A stretch of DNA of 64,000 bases from Stratiolaelaps scimitus (Eukaryota > Arthropoda > Arachnida > Mesostigmata > Laelapidae): positions 17,383,001 through 17,447,000 of the forward strand of contig JABWDB010000003.1 of the NCBI GenBank assembly GCA_019614645.1. Reading direction: 5' to 3'. Within the stretch, counting starts at the first letter, position 1, and every line of letters starts with the position of its first letter. The position numbers were made by a program, and so were the translations under genes. The notes beneath the pieces are model-generated. The model made no database searches. It was given only the letters and a program-made list of their open reading frames with translations, and had not been told where the DNA came from. Positions 48,659-62,839 of the stretch are shown here, piece by piece.

Positions 48659-50460
48659 GTTGTGTTTGCATATATATAATATATCCATGGTAATATGGCT
48701 TCATAACACTGAGGTCTTAAAATTGTCTCACTTTTGTAGTTAACCGCCTCCTGATATCAAGCCCTTGAGACGCAGCACGTGCCTTGGCGGAGGGGAAAAC
48801 GCATTAAATTTTGCATGGGCGCCTGCATGAGACACAGCACAGCCAGCGAAGCGCGTGGAAGTACGTGAAGGCAGTGGCCGGGGTACTGTAGTGTTGTACA
48901 AACTTTCAATTGGTGTTAAGGTGTTCTACCACTACGACGACTACTGAGCTCATGGTAATGGCCCTCTGGGAACAGAGCGGGAGAGAGCGTGAGGTAGTAT
49001 CGGCACCGGATGCGTTTATAGGAAGCCAATTAGGCTGTATGGCACTGACGAGGGTGAACAGAGAGATGGAATATGGACTATCGACTATACTCGCAGGCGA
49101 ACTACGCATCGATACCCTACAGCGTAGATGTATCTAGCATATTTCGATTCTCTTCCTCCCCTCTCTCGCTTTCTCGCTCGTTGTTTCTCTCTCTACGAAT
49201 ATACATATCATTCGCACTTGAGTGACGGTGGACGTGCTAATAGGAGGCTTGCCAGTGATCAACGAAAAGCAGGAAGGCGCCGAGTGGACGGTTGTTCACT
49301 TGAATCAAGCAATTTACCTATTGTCCAGTCGAGCTAAGAAACTCGCCCGATGAGGGTTCGTTCGTGTTAAAAAGGTGCCTTGATTTTTGGTGTTTAGACC
49401 TTCGGACTCATTGGCTCAAATGGGTTTTAGTACATTAGCACTATTTGCTTTGATAAAATCACGTAGATGCCCACTGCTTATATAATACATGTATTCGTGG
49501 TTAGGTGAGCTATGTTTAAACATGGCATCATTAAAGCTCGAGTCAATGACTCGCTCCTGAGAGACGTGAACAAATAACTTTCCACAAAATGGATTATTTC
49601 CGAGAATTGTGTATTTTTTTCCTATTTACTATCTGCGATGTTAGCCTTTGTTTACAATACGCAATCATCTCTACCACCGGGGGGAGGAGGGGTTCAGCCA
49701 CCTCTATCGTTCTTATCCAACTACCCCTTACCCAAATATACAAATAATAATGGCATTATCGTTTTCAGCACGAAAACCGGCCGGCAAATGTTCGCTTTCA
49801 CTGCCGCGCATGCATCCCAGTCGGCCAGAGCACCTTCACCAAGGCGAATAGCTTTCGTCCGCACTCATTGCCTTGGAAAAGCGCTACCATAAGCGCAGTG
49901 AAATTCGACAGATAAATTCAACAGAGGATAGCGCGGTAGCGGTAACTTCGACAGCGCAGAGGCATGACTTGGTAGGTGGGACTTGGCATCCCCTCTTTCA
50001 AAAAAGGAATCATCGCCGGCACAACGACACCGCTGATCACCACCAGAGCTGATCCGTTGTTAATCGACATGCTACTGTCGCATCGTAGGTTCACTTATCC
50101 TTTAGCGTTACGCTCCAGCCAGGCCAGTAGGTCGGTCATCCGACCTTGTGGAACCTGTGGGGCAATGGTCGTCGTTCGTTTGTTCGGGTTACGTGTGTTT
50201 CCTTCACCAATGCTGAGGCCGTTCCAGCCGTTGCCCGCACACGACTCAGCCTCACCGCTGCAGCTACTGTTTACAGCGTCGCCGACACCAACCATCATTT
50301 CTCCGGGCCGCACTTGCTCGCCGCCATTCGTCGCTGGTTGGATAAACTGCCAGCAATCCATCGATCGATCGCTTGCGAGAGCTGGGTGTCGGACGCGCGC
50401 CGCAGACTCACGGGCTGGCTGTTGGCTAGGCTGATTTTGTACACTCTTTTCTTTCGTGAT

Positions 50461-50487
50461 GTTGTTGCTGCTGCTGCTGCTGTTGTT
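50461..50487. repeat. (TTG)n/(CTG)n trinucleotide repeat
   Basis: ttg units, then ctg, then ttg again. Confidence 0.9.
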
Positions 50488-52790
50488 CTCTCTATCTTGG
50501 CGCAACACACCCCCCAAGCAAGAGGAGAAGGCGAGAAAGAGAGAGATAGAGAGTGAGAGAGCGAGCGATGCTTCGGCATGCGGCTGTTACCGCTCGGCTG
50601 TTACCACTCGTTATTCTCTGACGCCTACTGCTAGTGCTGTCTCCCGCAGAGAGACGGAACGACGACGACGACGCCGGTAGCTGGTGGCAGCAGCGTCGTC
50701 GTCGGTAGCCATCACCGACGTATGTGATGCTTTAGCCGCCTTCATTCGAGCGTTTCCTTCAATGCCTTTCCTCGTTGGCCAGACAGATATAGTTGGGATA
50801 GGAGTAACAGTGGTAGACGAGTATTTGGCGTACTGCCGGCAGGAGAAGCAGCAGCAGCAGTAGAAGCGCAAGCGGCTGCCTGGTCTGCCAGCGTCGCAAA
50901 GCGGCCGTAATCGGCTTAGCAAGTGTCACCGGTATAGGCGTTGCTCTGCTGCTATCCGCCTAGGTGCTTCGGTTGGGTCGTCCTCACGGGTCGGTTCTCC
51001 TAGTCTCAGCAGAAGCAGCATTCGGCGAAGGGGCATACCATGAGGATGGGGTGCGTACGGGGTAGCACCTCGTTCACTGTCGAGTGGACGAGTGGCTGAA
51101 TGAGTGGGCAAACGAGTGCACTCGATCCTCCCGCCTCGTTCGTGTGACCTGAGCGCGGGATGTCCGAAGCGGACGGAGCCGATAGGCATCAGTCGAAGGG
51201 AACGCTGTCCCCGGTGACGGCGGCAACGATGAGGCCGCGATGATGTTGGTAACGACAAGGAGAATCGACAACAACGTCGACGACGACACCAATACTACTA
51301 ACGCCAATATCAACGATCACAGCAATGCTGTTGCAGCAAGTGGAACAACAGCGACAACAGCAGCAGCAGCAACAGGATGTCCGTACAAGTCAACATCGAC
51401 GGCGAAAGCCGCTCGTTCAAGGCTGTAGGCCTCTTCCTTGTCTCCTCAGCTGATCTTCTCGCCGAGCTCACCTCCCTCGCTGACTCCTTCGGCTTTCCCG
51501 GCCATACGACTGCCGACTGGCTACATGGTATGAGTGAGCTTCGTCTACGCTTTAGGGCCATCGCCCTGCTCATACAGTGGCCTAGGATCACAAGCACGAT
51601 GTTGGCCTGCGGCCTGCTGGTTTCGTTTGGCCTCGAAGTCAGGGTGAGCATTGGTGGCTCACGGGCGTCGAGCGAGGTGCTTAGCCGGATAGCGGATAGA
51701 GGCAAAGTAGCAGTAGTAGTTGTCAAAAGACTGTCCGCGTCTTTGCTTCGCATACGTATATATAGGCACACTGAGAACGTTACAGGCTGACTGACAAACC
51801 CGGATGACGGCAGACGCGGGTGTGGCGTCTTGCGTTGAATGAGTGCCTGTGGCCTGGTCGCATTATGATATTCTCTCCCACCCCCACCCCGTCAACAGGA
51901 ATAGCACTGTAATACCGTGAACGATTTCAGCCTAACGAATAACGGCGCGTGTCGGAGCTTCCACTAATACAGGCGCTATATCCAGCTAGCGTCAACCAAG
52001 CGCTGGCTCTCGATAGGCGCGAGAGAAATTTCGGCCTCGCTGTTCGCTGCATGGGAAACTAACCCTGACTCGGTCGAGAACCCAGTCGAGACCTCAGCGT
52101 TTTATGGCGTTTGCAGCGACGGATGAACGCATGTATCGTGTACGCTGTCAAGTGAAAGGGAGTGTCAATGAAGCGACACTTGCTACACTGAGCAGTGTTG
52201 GACACATTAGGTACACGTATGTCGAAAGGTTGGTCGAGGCGGATTCTACAGCCTGCGACAATGTGCACTTACTGCTATATCAGGAGAACACGAAGAGGGC
52301 GCACAACCTCGTATTGTATTATGCTCCATATATACTCATATGGAACACATTCGGGTAACAAACATATAAATGTTATTATTATTACGTGCAACGTAAAGAT
52401 AAGGGTGTACTGTTCCCGCTGCCAGTCACCGTTGCAGCGTATAATGGCCAAGTTATACCCGCTGACGTTGCATGAACCGTGAAAAATGAATAATGTAATG
52501 ATAGTAAAATCCAGATTTTAAAGCTTAAACGTTGACGCCGCCGTTAAATCCTACCAAAGCGATAGCTTAGATTCGACCTGTGGGAAGTACTTCTTCACGG
52601 AACGACTTTCCAGAAAGTACAGGCCTCGCCAAGCCTGATTTCGTGGCCTTGCAACGCATCTCTCGCTATTGCGACACTTTCGTATTTCAGGAATCATTTT
52701 CTTTTTACAACGAGTCTCGTGTGCACGACGCACTCGAAGGCAAACTGACTAATGAACCTGAACAGGATACAGCTACATAAACTGCGGCGT

Positions 52791-52815
52791 ACCTTGCTCA
52801 CTTTGTGAGCAAGGT
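52791..52815. repeat. Perfect 11-bp-arm hairpin
   Basis: accttgctcac, ttt loop, gtgagcaaggt. It is immediately followed by AT-rich DNA containing two direct copies of gacttgcttgat near 52887 and 52939. Confidence 0.9.
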
Positions 52816-54230
52816 GAACTGGCCCGTTCACTCGAAATTAGGTAGATTTGTAAGTCTATTAAGATATTGCAAGCAGGACTTTTGATAGACTTGCTTGATA
52901 ACAATTTATTCGATGTCGGATATTGATTATGGTTGTGGACTTGCTTGATGTTATCAAATATGACAATGATTGAATTTGACTGGGCCCCTACATTATCTGA
53001 AGTGCACGTCCCTTTTTCTCCACCAACTAAAGCCTTCTATCGTACTTTCTTTCTAGGTAGGTTTCTTTGCTAGAATGTAGCAACTCCAGAAGCGGAGTTC
53101 CTTAAAAACCATTAGAGTCCATTTACTCGAAGCACGCTAGTGCTCGACGGTGGTATTCACGGACGTCCGAGGATGGCCCGGCCGCTCGAAGCAGCCGGTT
53201 GCAAAGCTAACAAATGTAGCCTCGAACGAAAGTCCGAAAGGGTATGAAAGATGGTTAGAAATGTTTCCCGTGCTCCAAGGACATTTCCTGAGGTTGTTTC
53301 AACGGAGGCGATCGGTGAACACCACTCCACCACTATGAACTATGCCAATTAGTGTTGTTTGCCAGCTTGCTCTCGGAAAAAGCTGTTCTTATTCCTTATT
53401 CCATAAGAGCATGGTCGAGGCTTGCAAGAATTTCGCGATCGGAAATCTCAAGTTTGGCACATCATTACGATGGGACAAGGGCCGGCATTATCTAGGTGGT
53501 ATACAAAAATGGAGGTCGTTACGTTTCTTTGCAGCTCTCCAATGGAATTCGTTGGCGCCATGAGTATTACTACCTTTGTACGACCCGAAAACAATTTACT
53601 AGACAAGTAAATGCATAGTTCAAGGATCACAAATCATATCTCTTAAATTTAGCACCCTGTAGCTTTTGCCTTTCCATGTCATCTGAGTGGCGAGCCTAAA
53701 CCCCGACGTGCAATTCCTATTACTCACTGTGGGAGATATTTGAGTGTGCGTTTCTGTGTCATGTTATGAAGGAGGAGACTGGACCTTTTCTTGCTTCGAA
53801 GGGGTCCTTTGCCTCCTTTCGAGCGAACAGCGAGATCCTTGCAGCATCATTGGTAGGTCCCGTCGTTCGTTGGCGGGTTGATGGGTTGGCGGTGAATCGA
53901 CGGGGACATCCAATTGACCCCCATGCTCCTGCTCCCGTGTACTCCTGAGAGGTGGCGGCAGCGCTCGCGCAGACGGCAGCTTCAGCCGCTGCACTCACTC
54001 AGTCACTTGGCCGCTTTGGGCTCGACTCGGCCCTGTAGGCTGCCAGACTAACCCACCCCCCTTGCTGCCAGTGGCCGTCGCTGGCTCCTGGGCCAGGCGG
54101 CCGGCGCCTCCGTTCCTTCATCTCTTCGTTCCCGCCATCTCCTCGCCCTATTCTCCCACTCTTCCAGCTCTCTTGCCAGTCTATCCTGCCTGCCTATGTC
54201 TGTACTCCTAGGGTCGGATCGCTCCTCAAT

Positions 54231-54253
54231 GGTGGTGGTGGTGGTGGTGGTGG
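54231..54253. repeat. (GGT)n trinucleotide repeat
   Basis: A perfect ggt run. Confidence 0.95.
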
Positions 54254-56360
54254 AATTCCGTAGATGTGACCCGTCTCGATCGTCTACTCCCTCCTACCCA
54301 GCAACCCCGCAATGCCCGTCCGGGGGATCCCTTTCTTCCGGCCGCAAGCGCCCTCCAGCAACCAACGGAGCGACCGACCGGCCGGGTGCACCCGCCGTCG
54401 CCAGCGCTACCGCCGACGATCTATCGCAGCGTCGGCCTTTCTACCGCCTGCTGCCTGCCAGCTGAACTACCATCCATAGCCTCTAGATATTCAGGGACAT
54501 CGACGGAGACGCACACACTTTCAGCGATCACCATCCGTAGTCAAAGCATGGCAATGAGACCATCCATTGGGCGACAATGTTCTGCGGAAAGAAGTAACGG
54601 CCTATGCTCTGCCTGCCGCCGGTTCTCTGTCTTCCTTCTTCCCGCGATTCCCAATTCTTCACTATTTCCCATTTCCCACTGCTTTCTTCCACTGCTCTCG
54701 TTTCTCGCTATCTCTCTTCTTACGCCGCCTGGCACAGCAGCAGCGGCAGCAGCAGTCATCCTCTTCTAGTTGTCTCCCCCATTGTTTCCGTATCTGCGAG
54801 GATGTCTGCAGGACGAGGAAACTGGGACATCACCATTGACTGCATGCTAGATGGGTGCGTGTGTGGAATCACACTCAGAACTAGTGGCGACTTCAGACGC
54901 TTCATCTTCTTCTTCTTCTGCTATCGACGTAAGTGGTGATCCTCCTTCCATACCTCCCTTTTATTATACTCTGTCTGCTACTACCTGCTAGTCGTCGTGG
55001 AGCAAAGACCTAACGTACGCCACTTGCACGCCCGCCATTAATCGAGCATCACTATAGGTGAATAGAATGGTTTGAGAAGGATACCGAACACTGAGCAGCC
55101 CTGAATGGAACGTCGTGTCATAATAATCAACCGATCGAAGCAAACAAGGGGACACGGGTGCCATGTCAAATGATGTCGAAGAGAGGATAGTGTGACGCGA
55201 ATATGAAAGTTACCGCAAACAACTGGCGGCCCGCTTGCTTCTCCGCTACGCACAGTTCAGCAGTCGTGGATGGCCGACTTAGATGTAGGAACCAAGTAGG
55301 GCGAAAAGGAAGAGATAGAGAGAGGGAGAGCGAAAGAAAGAGAACGCACTGAAATCAAAAGAGCCGAGAAAATAAGAAATATACACATGAAAATGACCCC
55401 GTCGAAGTATCCATCCCATTTTCTTCGCCTGTCGCAGCCTGTCGCAGCCTCCCGCAAGGAGCAGCATCTCCACGGATAGATGAAACTCCGAAGAAGCCCA
55501 ACTGTATATCAGGAACTCTTAGGCTATCTCGGGAACGCATAGCAAAGAGTTCTGATTACTGGAATGTGATACGCACCTTCCCACGACGCCTTCCCCTGAT
55601 CTGGAGCTCACTCAAGGGCCAGCGACACAAAGCGTACAAGTGTAGGCTAAAGTAGAGGTCGCTGGGAAACGTGTGCTTTCTCGTGCAATGGATGGTGATG
55701 CACGGTGGCAAATCGGGTAGGGATGGAGGCCGGCAATTTGACCATACTGGGAAGGGAAATGTATATGGGGTTCACCTATCTGATACCCACGGATTTTTTC
55801 TAATTATTTTTTGTTGAAAAATACACGTTCGTCTAAACAAGTGTTCACAGAAAAAGAATCCACACAGGAAGCCGGCAAATATTGCTGGTTTATCTTTCCA
55901 TGCAGGTTTATCGTTCTTGTAGAGTCGACAGTATTTCAGAGTTTTGCGTTCTATCTAGACAGAATGTCAAGCCACAAATCATACGCGTGCTTCTTCCTGC
56001 CTACCATACTATACAGAGCCTTGAGGCGGCTAACGCACATCCCCGATCCTGCAGTTGACTGACTGGCTGGACCGCCCACCCGCTCCAGCACCGTTTCAAA
56101 CGCCAGGCCACGTTTCTGCATAGCAGTCGAGAGCAAAGGAAACGAAGGATCTACTCACCACTGGCACCATCACCACACACCGCGACTTATTGCAAGACCC
56201 CTGCGCTTGGGAGCACTTGGGCAAGCCTTGAATACGAAGTTTAAAAGCGCATTGAGTTTTCGCCCTCCGAAGAGAGGTTTAGTTGAGTTAAGCGAAAACC
56301 GTTTTCCCTCCTTGGATTCCATCTGCGTGAGCCTCGTCTGCTTCCATTTCGGTTGACTTT

Positions 56361-56382
56361 GTCTCTCTCTCTCTCTCTCTCT
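56361..56382. repeat. (CT)n microsatellite
   Basis: About ten CT units. Confidence 0.95.
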
Positions 56383-57482
56383 TATTTCATCTTCCCCTTC
56401 ATTTGCACTGAACTGTATGTTAATGATACCCTAACTAATTTCACACTACGGGAAGAGATGATAAATTCAATTGCGACATGCTCGGTTAATGCCAATCGGC
56501 GTAGCTCTACATATATAATGCACATATGGCTAAGAGACGAACATAGGTATAGGGCGAGATATAGGAACATAGGAGAGATATACTACGGCTGAGTTACTCA
56601 CATTTGAGTGTGTGCCCAAAACAAGTTGACCTACTTTGCGAGTCGGACACTCTGCATAGTCACAAATGCAGACTGCCTACTGTGCAATTGGTGGCATTTT
56701 TTTTGCTTTATCCAGTTGACAGTACCCGTCCCATTCGGCGTCGCAGCCCATTGTTGCCTTCATTTGTCCAGCGGTTCATACAGGCGTCATAGGGCGCCGA
56801 CGCCTTCCCTTAGGACGAGTTGTGCAGACGGATGTCCTCACAGATGCAAGAGATACAATATAAGTTTCGCTGAAAGCCGTCGCATTTCGGCTAGAAGTGT
56901 TGCCCCGTCTGCCAGTTCTCTACGATGGTACAGCGGATGCTTGCAGAACAAGTAGGCCCCTCCCCTGGGTAGTTCGCGCGTACGCAGATAGAGAGAGAGA
57001 GAAACACACAGGGAAGCCGCCCTGGCAAAGAGTGCGATGTCCCGCCTCTGATTTGGACGTCGGAGCGGCGTGCCACTCCTCTCTGCCGTCGGAGCGTACC
57101 GCCGCTCTACTCGGAGAAAGCTCGACCCGACGCCCAGAAGAGGGACGTCACTAACCTCTCTCCAAACGCGGAGAGTTGCAGGGCCACCGGCGGCCAGAAG
57201 TTTCACGAGCAAGGAGGCACACAGTAATTTGTTCGTCACTTGCAAGTTTCAAGGTCATTTCCAACAACCAGCGCTGTGCAACAGCAGCACCCACAGCAGT
57301 TTGACCCCCTTTGGCCGCTGCCGTTTTGACCACATACGCCGGCCCGCGCCGCAGATAAAAGCATCAGCCTCATGGCCACATGGGCGCACATGCACGCTTG
57401 CAAATACGTATAATACATATACAAACATGCATACGTACGCCTGGCATAAACATACCATATAGTGAAGTGGCCATCTGATCGT

Positions 57483-57512
57483 GCTGCTGCTGCTGCTGTT
57501 GTTGTTGTTGTC
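57483..57512. repeat. (CTG)n/(TTG)n trinucleotide repeat
   Basis: A ctg run passing into ttg. Confidence 0.9.
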
Positions 57513-59373
57513 GTTTTTGAGTGTTCTGACGGTTACGAAGCAAACATCAAACACGAGAATACAACCTGTCGGTCACTCGAGCGGGGGTGCTTTACCTTGG
57601 GGGGGTCTGCACCCATCATCCAACACAGTGTATACACCCATCGTTTTGTGCAGTATTATCCTGGCTAGAGAGAGAGACACGCGTGGCGGCGCGCAGCCAT
57701 GACGAGATAAAACGCAACAGATTCGACCCATACTGATATTCCATGTTGTATCGCAACGATATACACAAATACCCGACCGTTGCTTCGACTAAATCAGGTC
57801 CGGGGACGAGGCTTATGCTAGTTTGCTACTAGAAAAAAAGACGAACAACGAATGGCGAAGAAGTCATATCTGCAATGTGTACTTCGGTATACGTAGGGAG
57901 CCACGTTGACTTTCGTATAACGTTCGTCTGTATAGAACACGAATATCTGGCAGAGTTCGTGCACGAGCAACGCAGAGCTCGCGCAGGAAAAGCTTCAGAG
58001 TTCGGGGGTGGTGGTGGTGGGATGGATCGCGACGGCGGTGGCCCCGAAAATGCCCTCTCCAATCACGACGAACCGCTAAGCGTACGTCTGCCCCGAGCAA
58101 ACCTCTTTGCATCAAGCTCCTCGACATGCATCGAGCCCGGGAAGCTGTTTATTACAAGTCTGCAAGTGCCGCTGCTATATACACTCCCGATCCATAGACT
58201 CTAGTCGTCACTAGGCCGCGGTTGACGGTCGACTCTCTAGCTGGGATACACAGATGGCCCGCCTCACAGCCTCGTCGAGCCGCTTGCACTTTAAGCTCAA
58301 TCGACCGCAAAGATTCCAGACACGACAGCAGACTCTTTGCTCGGCCATCCTTACGTCCATAGGCTTTGCTCGAAAACCACGAACGCTGGCAGTATCCCAA
58401 CGCTAAATGATCGTGCTTCTCGCCTAGAGTCGAAGTGCATTACGCAGTTCTGCCTTGGTCGCGTCTGCCAGTATGTGCGATCTTGCAAGAGAGGTAAGGA
58501 ATCCAACCGCAAAGTGAACGAATCGAACATGGACGGCTCGGGCGTGCATAGGCGGCCCATGGAAACACAGTGCTAAATCTATAACAAGTCGTGGCCATCA
58601 ACGGCAAACATTTGTATTTTCGCGTTGGATGCTCTCAACATCCTCATATGAGATACGCAGTAACTGTATTAATTTTGTTTGATGAAAAGATCTTCGAATA
58701 ATTTAACCTCGTTTGCTTCGAAAGGCATGCCTGCGTATTTGTACGGAATTATATAATATGGTATTAGTACACATTGTCAGAATGAGTACTACCAGGCATA
58801 TTACAAAACGCCTTTTGAAACTCAGTCTAGTATACGTTATACAACTTGAAACATACGATAATTAGAGAATTAGTTAGGTACAGGGCGCCAGGCCGAGGTT
58901 GCCATGTTCCACCGTCTATTTCCAATTCTAGTCTAATTCAAGTCCAATTCTAGCATCTTTGTGAGGACAAAAAAGCTTTCAGTAGAGATATTTTAAGTGA
59001 CCTCTTTTGTGGCTCATTGTGCTGATTGTTTGATAACCTCACTGCATGAAGCAAAACATCACAGCAGTCACCTCTTTCTCACAATGCCCATCGGTTTGAG
59101 TGTCGGTATTGACGACAAGGACTGCCCATGGTAAATTTGACAGTGTTACAATGTTGGTTGTTTGCCGACCTGCAAAGTTGAGCACAAGGTGACAAGAATC
59201 ATAATCTCAACGATCGAGATGCAGTCACGTCGCCTGATGGTGATTCCTTCTACTCATTTTATTTTTTTATCTCTTCCTCTAAAGCCGTACTCATCTCTGC
59301 TCGTCTGAGTACACGACCCCTTCACCTGTGCTCACACGTATCCTCGTTTTCTCTCTCCCTCCTTATCTCCTCC

Positions 59374-59390
59374 TATATATATATATATAT
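59374..59390. repeat. (TA)n microsatellite
   Basis: About eight TA units within CT-rich flanks. Confidence 0.9.
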
Positions 59391-61700
59391 CCTCCTCTCT
59401 CTCGATCTTTCTATTTCGACTGGAACTGTGCATCTCAACATTGACAATGCCACACGGTAGCTAGATTCAGCTTGTGAGGCGCGCCCCGCCCTCGCGCGAG
59501 TTGTCCGACTGACACCAGCATCACCTACTGTCACTACTAAACCGAGGAATCGTTGCGGTAACGCCAGCAAGCCACAGCACATACAGCCTGACAATGCATT
59601 CCCCGTGAGCTGTCCACGCGCTCGCATGAGTTCACTTTCGATCTCTCTCTCTCTTATCAGTGGCGCCCGCCCGGCTTCGACCGATGTAGGCGCTGCAGGT
59701 TCGAGTGGTAGCGCTGTAACTACCGTCATCGCGTTCAGATGATGATGGGAGCTTGCCGATAAGTAGGGCACTACTGCCTGGCCACTCCTGCCTCTATTAG
59801 AAATAACGCGAGGGGGTCGTATGGGGTCGCCGACATCATAGCGTAACAACGCACAAAAGCAAGTCAAAACGACGTAGTGATGGGAGTCTACCGATAGTAT
59901 AATATAATACCAATAAGGGCGAGGTTGAAATTGAACACCGAAACGATGTGAAAAGTTGTCAAAGTAGCGATCCATTCATCCTGTTGATGGACGCATACAT
60001 GCGCGGGGCAGATAGATATAGGATAGATATACCGGATCGGAGGTTATTCGCCCGATGAATAATGGGGAATCTCGAATTTGCTGTTGCTTAACGTCCTTTT
60101 TCGGATGTTGTCCAACCGAGCTTTCGAAGCGAATATTTTGCATTGTCAAAATTCGTTATGTTATATCACCACGCCTTAAAATATGTGCGTGCGTCATTTT
60201 ATGCTGATTGGCTATTATAGTTCAAGCTCGTTCAGGGAGTTTCGTTAAAGTTCAGTGTTGGAAGGCAATCGGGCCGATGGACAATATGAGCAACTGAGAG
60301 AGACTCGAAGTATCTTTGTCCGCATTCACCGAAGCCGCTCATCATTGCTGCTGTTCTAGAATCGCGATTTTGCGTCATCGCTTAGCGTGTCAAAGCCTCC
60401 GCATGAAGGCGCCATCCTCGTCGAGGCGAAAGTGTCAAAAGTTAGCGTTAAGCGTGATAGGCGATGCAAGACGGAGTTTCGGTTGGTTCCGTTAACATGT
60501 CGCCGACGAAAAGCTGCCTAGTGAGTCTGATCATACCTCTCACGAACGCACCTATAGTGTTACCTAGTTCGGAATGATGCAGGTAGTCTGTATATTTGGT
60601 CTCGTGAACCTGTAAATTATATCGACAAAATCGACATTTTGAAATCAAGTGGTCGGCACGAGCATGCAACGACCGGCACACGTGTAGACCTCTGCAGCGC
60701 AGTCAGGATGGAGCTGTTTGTTCATGCGACGTTACAATATGAGACACAGACGCAGTGTGGTCCGTAAAATAGCGTTCGGGATTGACGTGTCAACTAAAGG
60801 TCAAACTAATAATGCCAAAAAGGCAGGCATCCATCCGCTTCGTCCAGTGCAAGTAGAATATAGTTGGGCTTTGTTATTATACGTGTCCTTTCACTACTTC
60901 AGCCGTTTGCGTGATTGGTGTTTGCCAGAATCATCTATCGGGAAAATACAGAGAAATGACGATTTCATGAGCGCTAACCTCCTGTCCTGTGAGCCAAAGA
61001 ACATCAATGAGACATATTGAACAAAATACACCACTTGCATCTTGGCGAGCTCGCGTGCGCTAGACATTTACAGACTTTTGCATTTTTCGCTGCTGCTGCT
61101 GCTGCGGATATTTCTGCACAAATATGTTTTCTGCCATATGAAGTCCGAAGTCCAACGTAAGCCTTTCAGCTTTTCCTCATGTTTAACACAAGTGCACAAA
61201 TAGACCCCTTTGTATTTGTCAGGCCTTGCGTTCGCGCCTGTGCGTACAGCTTGCAGAAGCGATGACGTCGCACGCTGCGCAAAGGTGCCCGAAGAATCAC
61301 TCCACCCGTCCAACTTGTATAATCATAATGACGTAGTTAAATGACCAATTGTTGTTTGTCCGCTCGTTCCAGACCCCTCATATATTGCTAGCTATTTCTT
61401 GCCTGTCGCGCACATTACCGCCGTCGTCTACCGTCACGCTGTCCTGGTAAATCCACTCGTCAGCCGTCTCGTCACACAATAGTTACTCTGTGTCCGACTA
61501 CAGACGAGTGTCTGTATGATACGTTAGCAGATGTGCTAAGTGTTGTTATGTGGCACCATCGGCTCGACGTTGATTCTCGCCTGCCGGTGGTGGTTGGTTG
61601 CGGCCCCCGGTGGCGTTTGTGTTTGCGTGTCCCTCGGCGCGTGCGGGTGTGGGAAGGGGTCCCGTTGTCCTGCTGTGCAGCAAGTGTTGCGATTTTCTGG

Positions 61701-61705
61701 CGCCG

Positions 61706-61749
<44 letters not shown>

Positions 61750-61751
61750 AG
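61701..61751. repeat. (GGCGGCGGCGGA)n minisatellite
   Basis: Twelve-base periodicity of ggc with gga, repeated about four times. It is GG-rich on the plus strand. Confidence 0.9.
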
Positions 61752-61788
61752 CTGTTCCTCATCTCCAAGGCCGCTCGTCTCCCCGTCG

Positions 61789-61802
61789 CCCCCCCCCCCC
61801 CC
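61789..61802. repeat. Poly-C tract (14 C)
   Basis: Fourteen consecutive C, about 40 bases right of the GGC repeat. Confidence 0.95.
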
Positions 61803-62821
61803 AAGCGGTCGATTGTGGCGGGCATATATATACGTGTGCAGTCACAGAAGCTCCCTCGGGCTCCATGCGGGCCTGCGCGTGGCTGTTCCCTCTAGCCGTC
61901 TGTGGCAGCACCAGTGTGTACATGTTCTGTCATGTCGCGTGTGTTGCGCGTGCCGCGTCGCCGCCTCAACCTCTTCGCCCCTTTCGTCGCCGTTCGCGTT
62001 CTCCGCCGTCACACTCTCGCAAAGCTCGCTCAGCTCTCACTCCCTCACGTGCCGCCCGTCGGCCGTCGTTGTCGTCACAGCCCGCCCCAGCCCCCCACTG
62101 TATTTGTATGTGTACAATTTGGCCACTCTAGCAAACCGGTCACGTCGATGATGAGGAGCGCGTTGCGGACGGAGGCGCTGGCCGCACCCCCGAGCGGCCG
62201 GAGCGCCGAGGAGCTTCAAAGAAGATGAACGAACGGACGGACAAACCGGCGATGAACTGACGCCCCCTGGCGCCATTGTGAGGGAAGACCCCCACGATGC
62301 GTCCTGCGTGGCGATATGTTGCTGGTGGGAGCACACGCGGCCGCGATTGCCGGCCGAATGCCCAACGGCAGGAAAGGACAAGAGCTGAGAACCGGGGGAG
62401 CGTTCCCGTTCGATGCAAACGAGTGAAGTGTGCGACGTTCATTGCGGGGTAAGGTGGTTGGGCGTGATTTAGGGTGCGCGGGAACAAGTAGCATCCGCAA
62501 GCCTGTAGGTGCTTGTGCAGTATGGGCTGGCTGGTATATTGTACACAAAAAGCCTGTTGCCCGCCACCGCGCAGAGATGCCTGCTAGGGTCCAGTGACAA
62601 TAGTGGCAATGGACGGGGGCGGGGAGCATTCACTGTGGTGGGAGCTTCAATGAGCCGTACGCAACGATCCAACAAGCCAACTTCGCGGCCTCTTCGTTTC
62701 GTGTCTCCTGTCACCGTTCATGGAGTAGCCACAGAGGAGTAACGCACACAACGAAGGCGAACTGTTATCGCCTGAAGACTTTTGTTTCGAGATGGAGTAC
62801 ATACAACACTGTGCGAATTGA

Positions 62822-62839
62822 TGTGTGTGTGTGTGTGTG
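62822..62839. repeat. (TG)n microsatellite
   Basis: About nine TG units. Confidence 0.95.

Noticed and set aside
61540..62151. 203- and 177-codon overlapping plus-strand frames
   Set aside because: Both are produced by the GGC repeat and poly-C tract, and two frames are open at once. The composition is low-complexity Gly/Ala/Pro/Ser.
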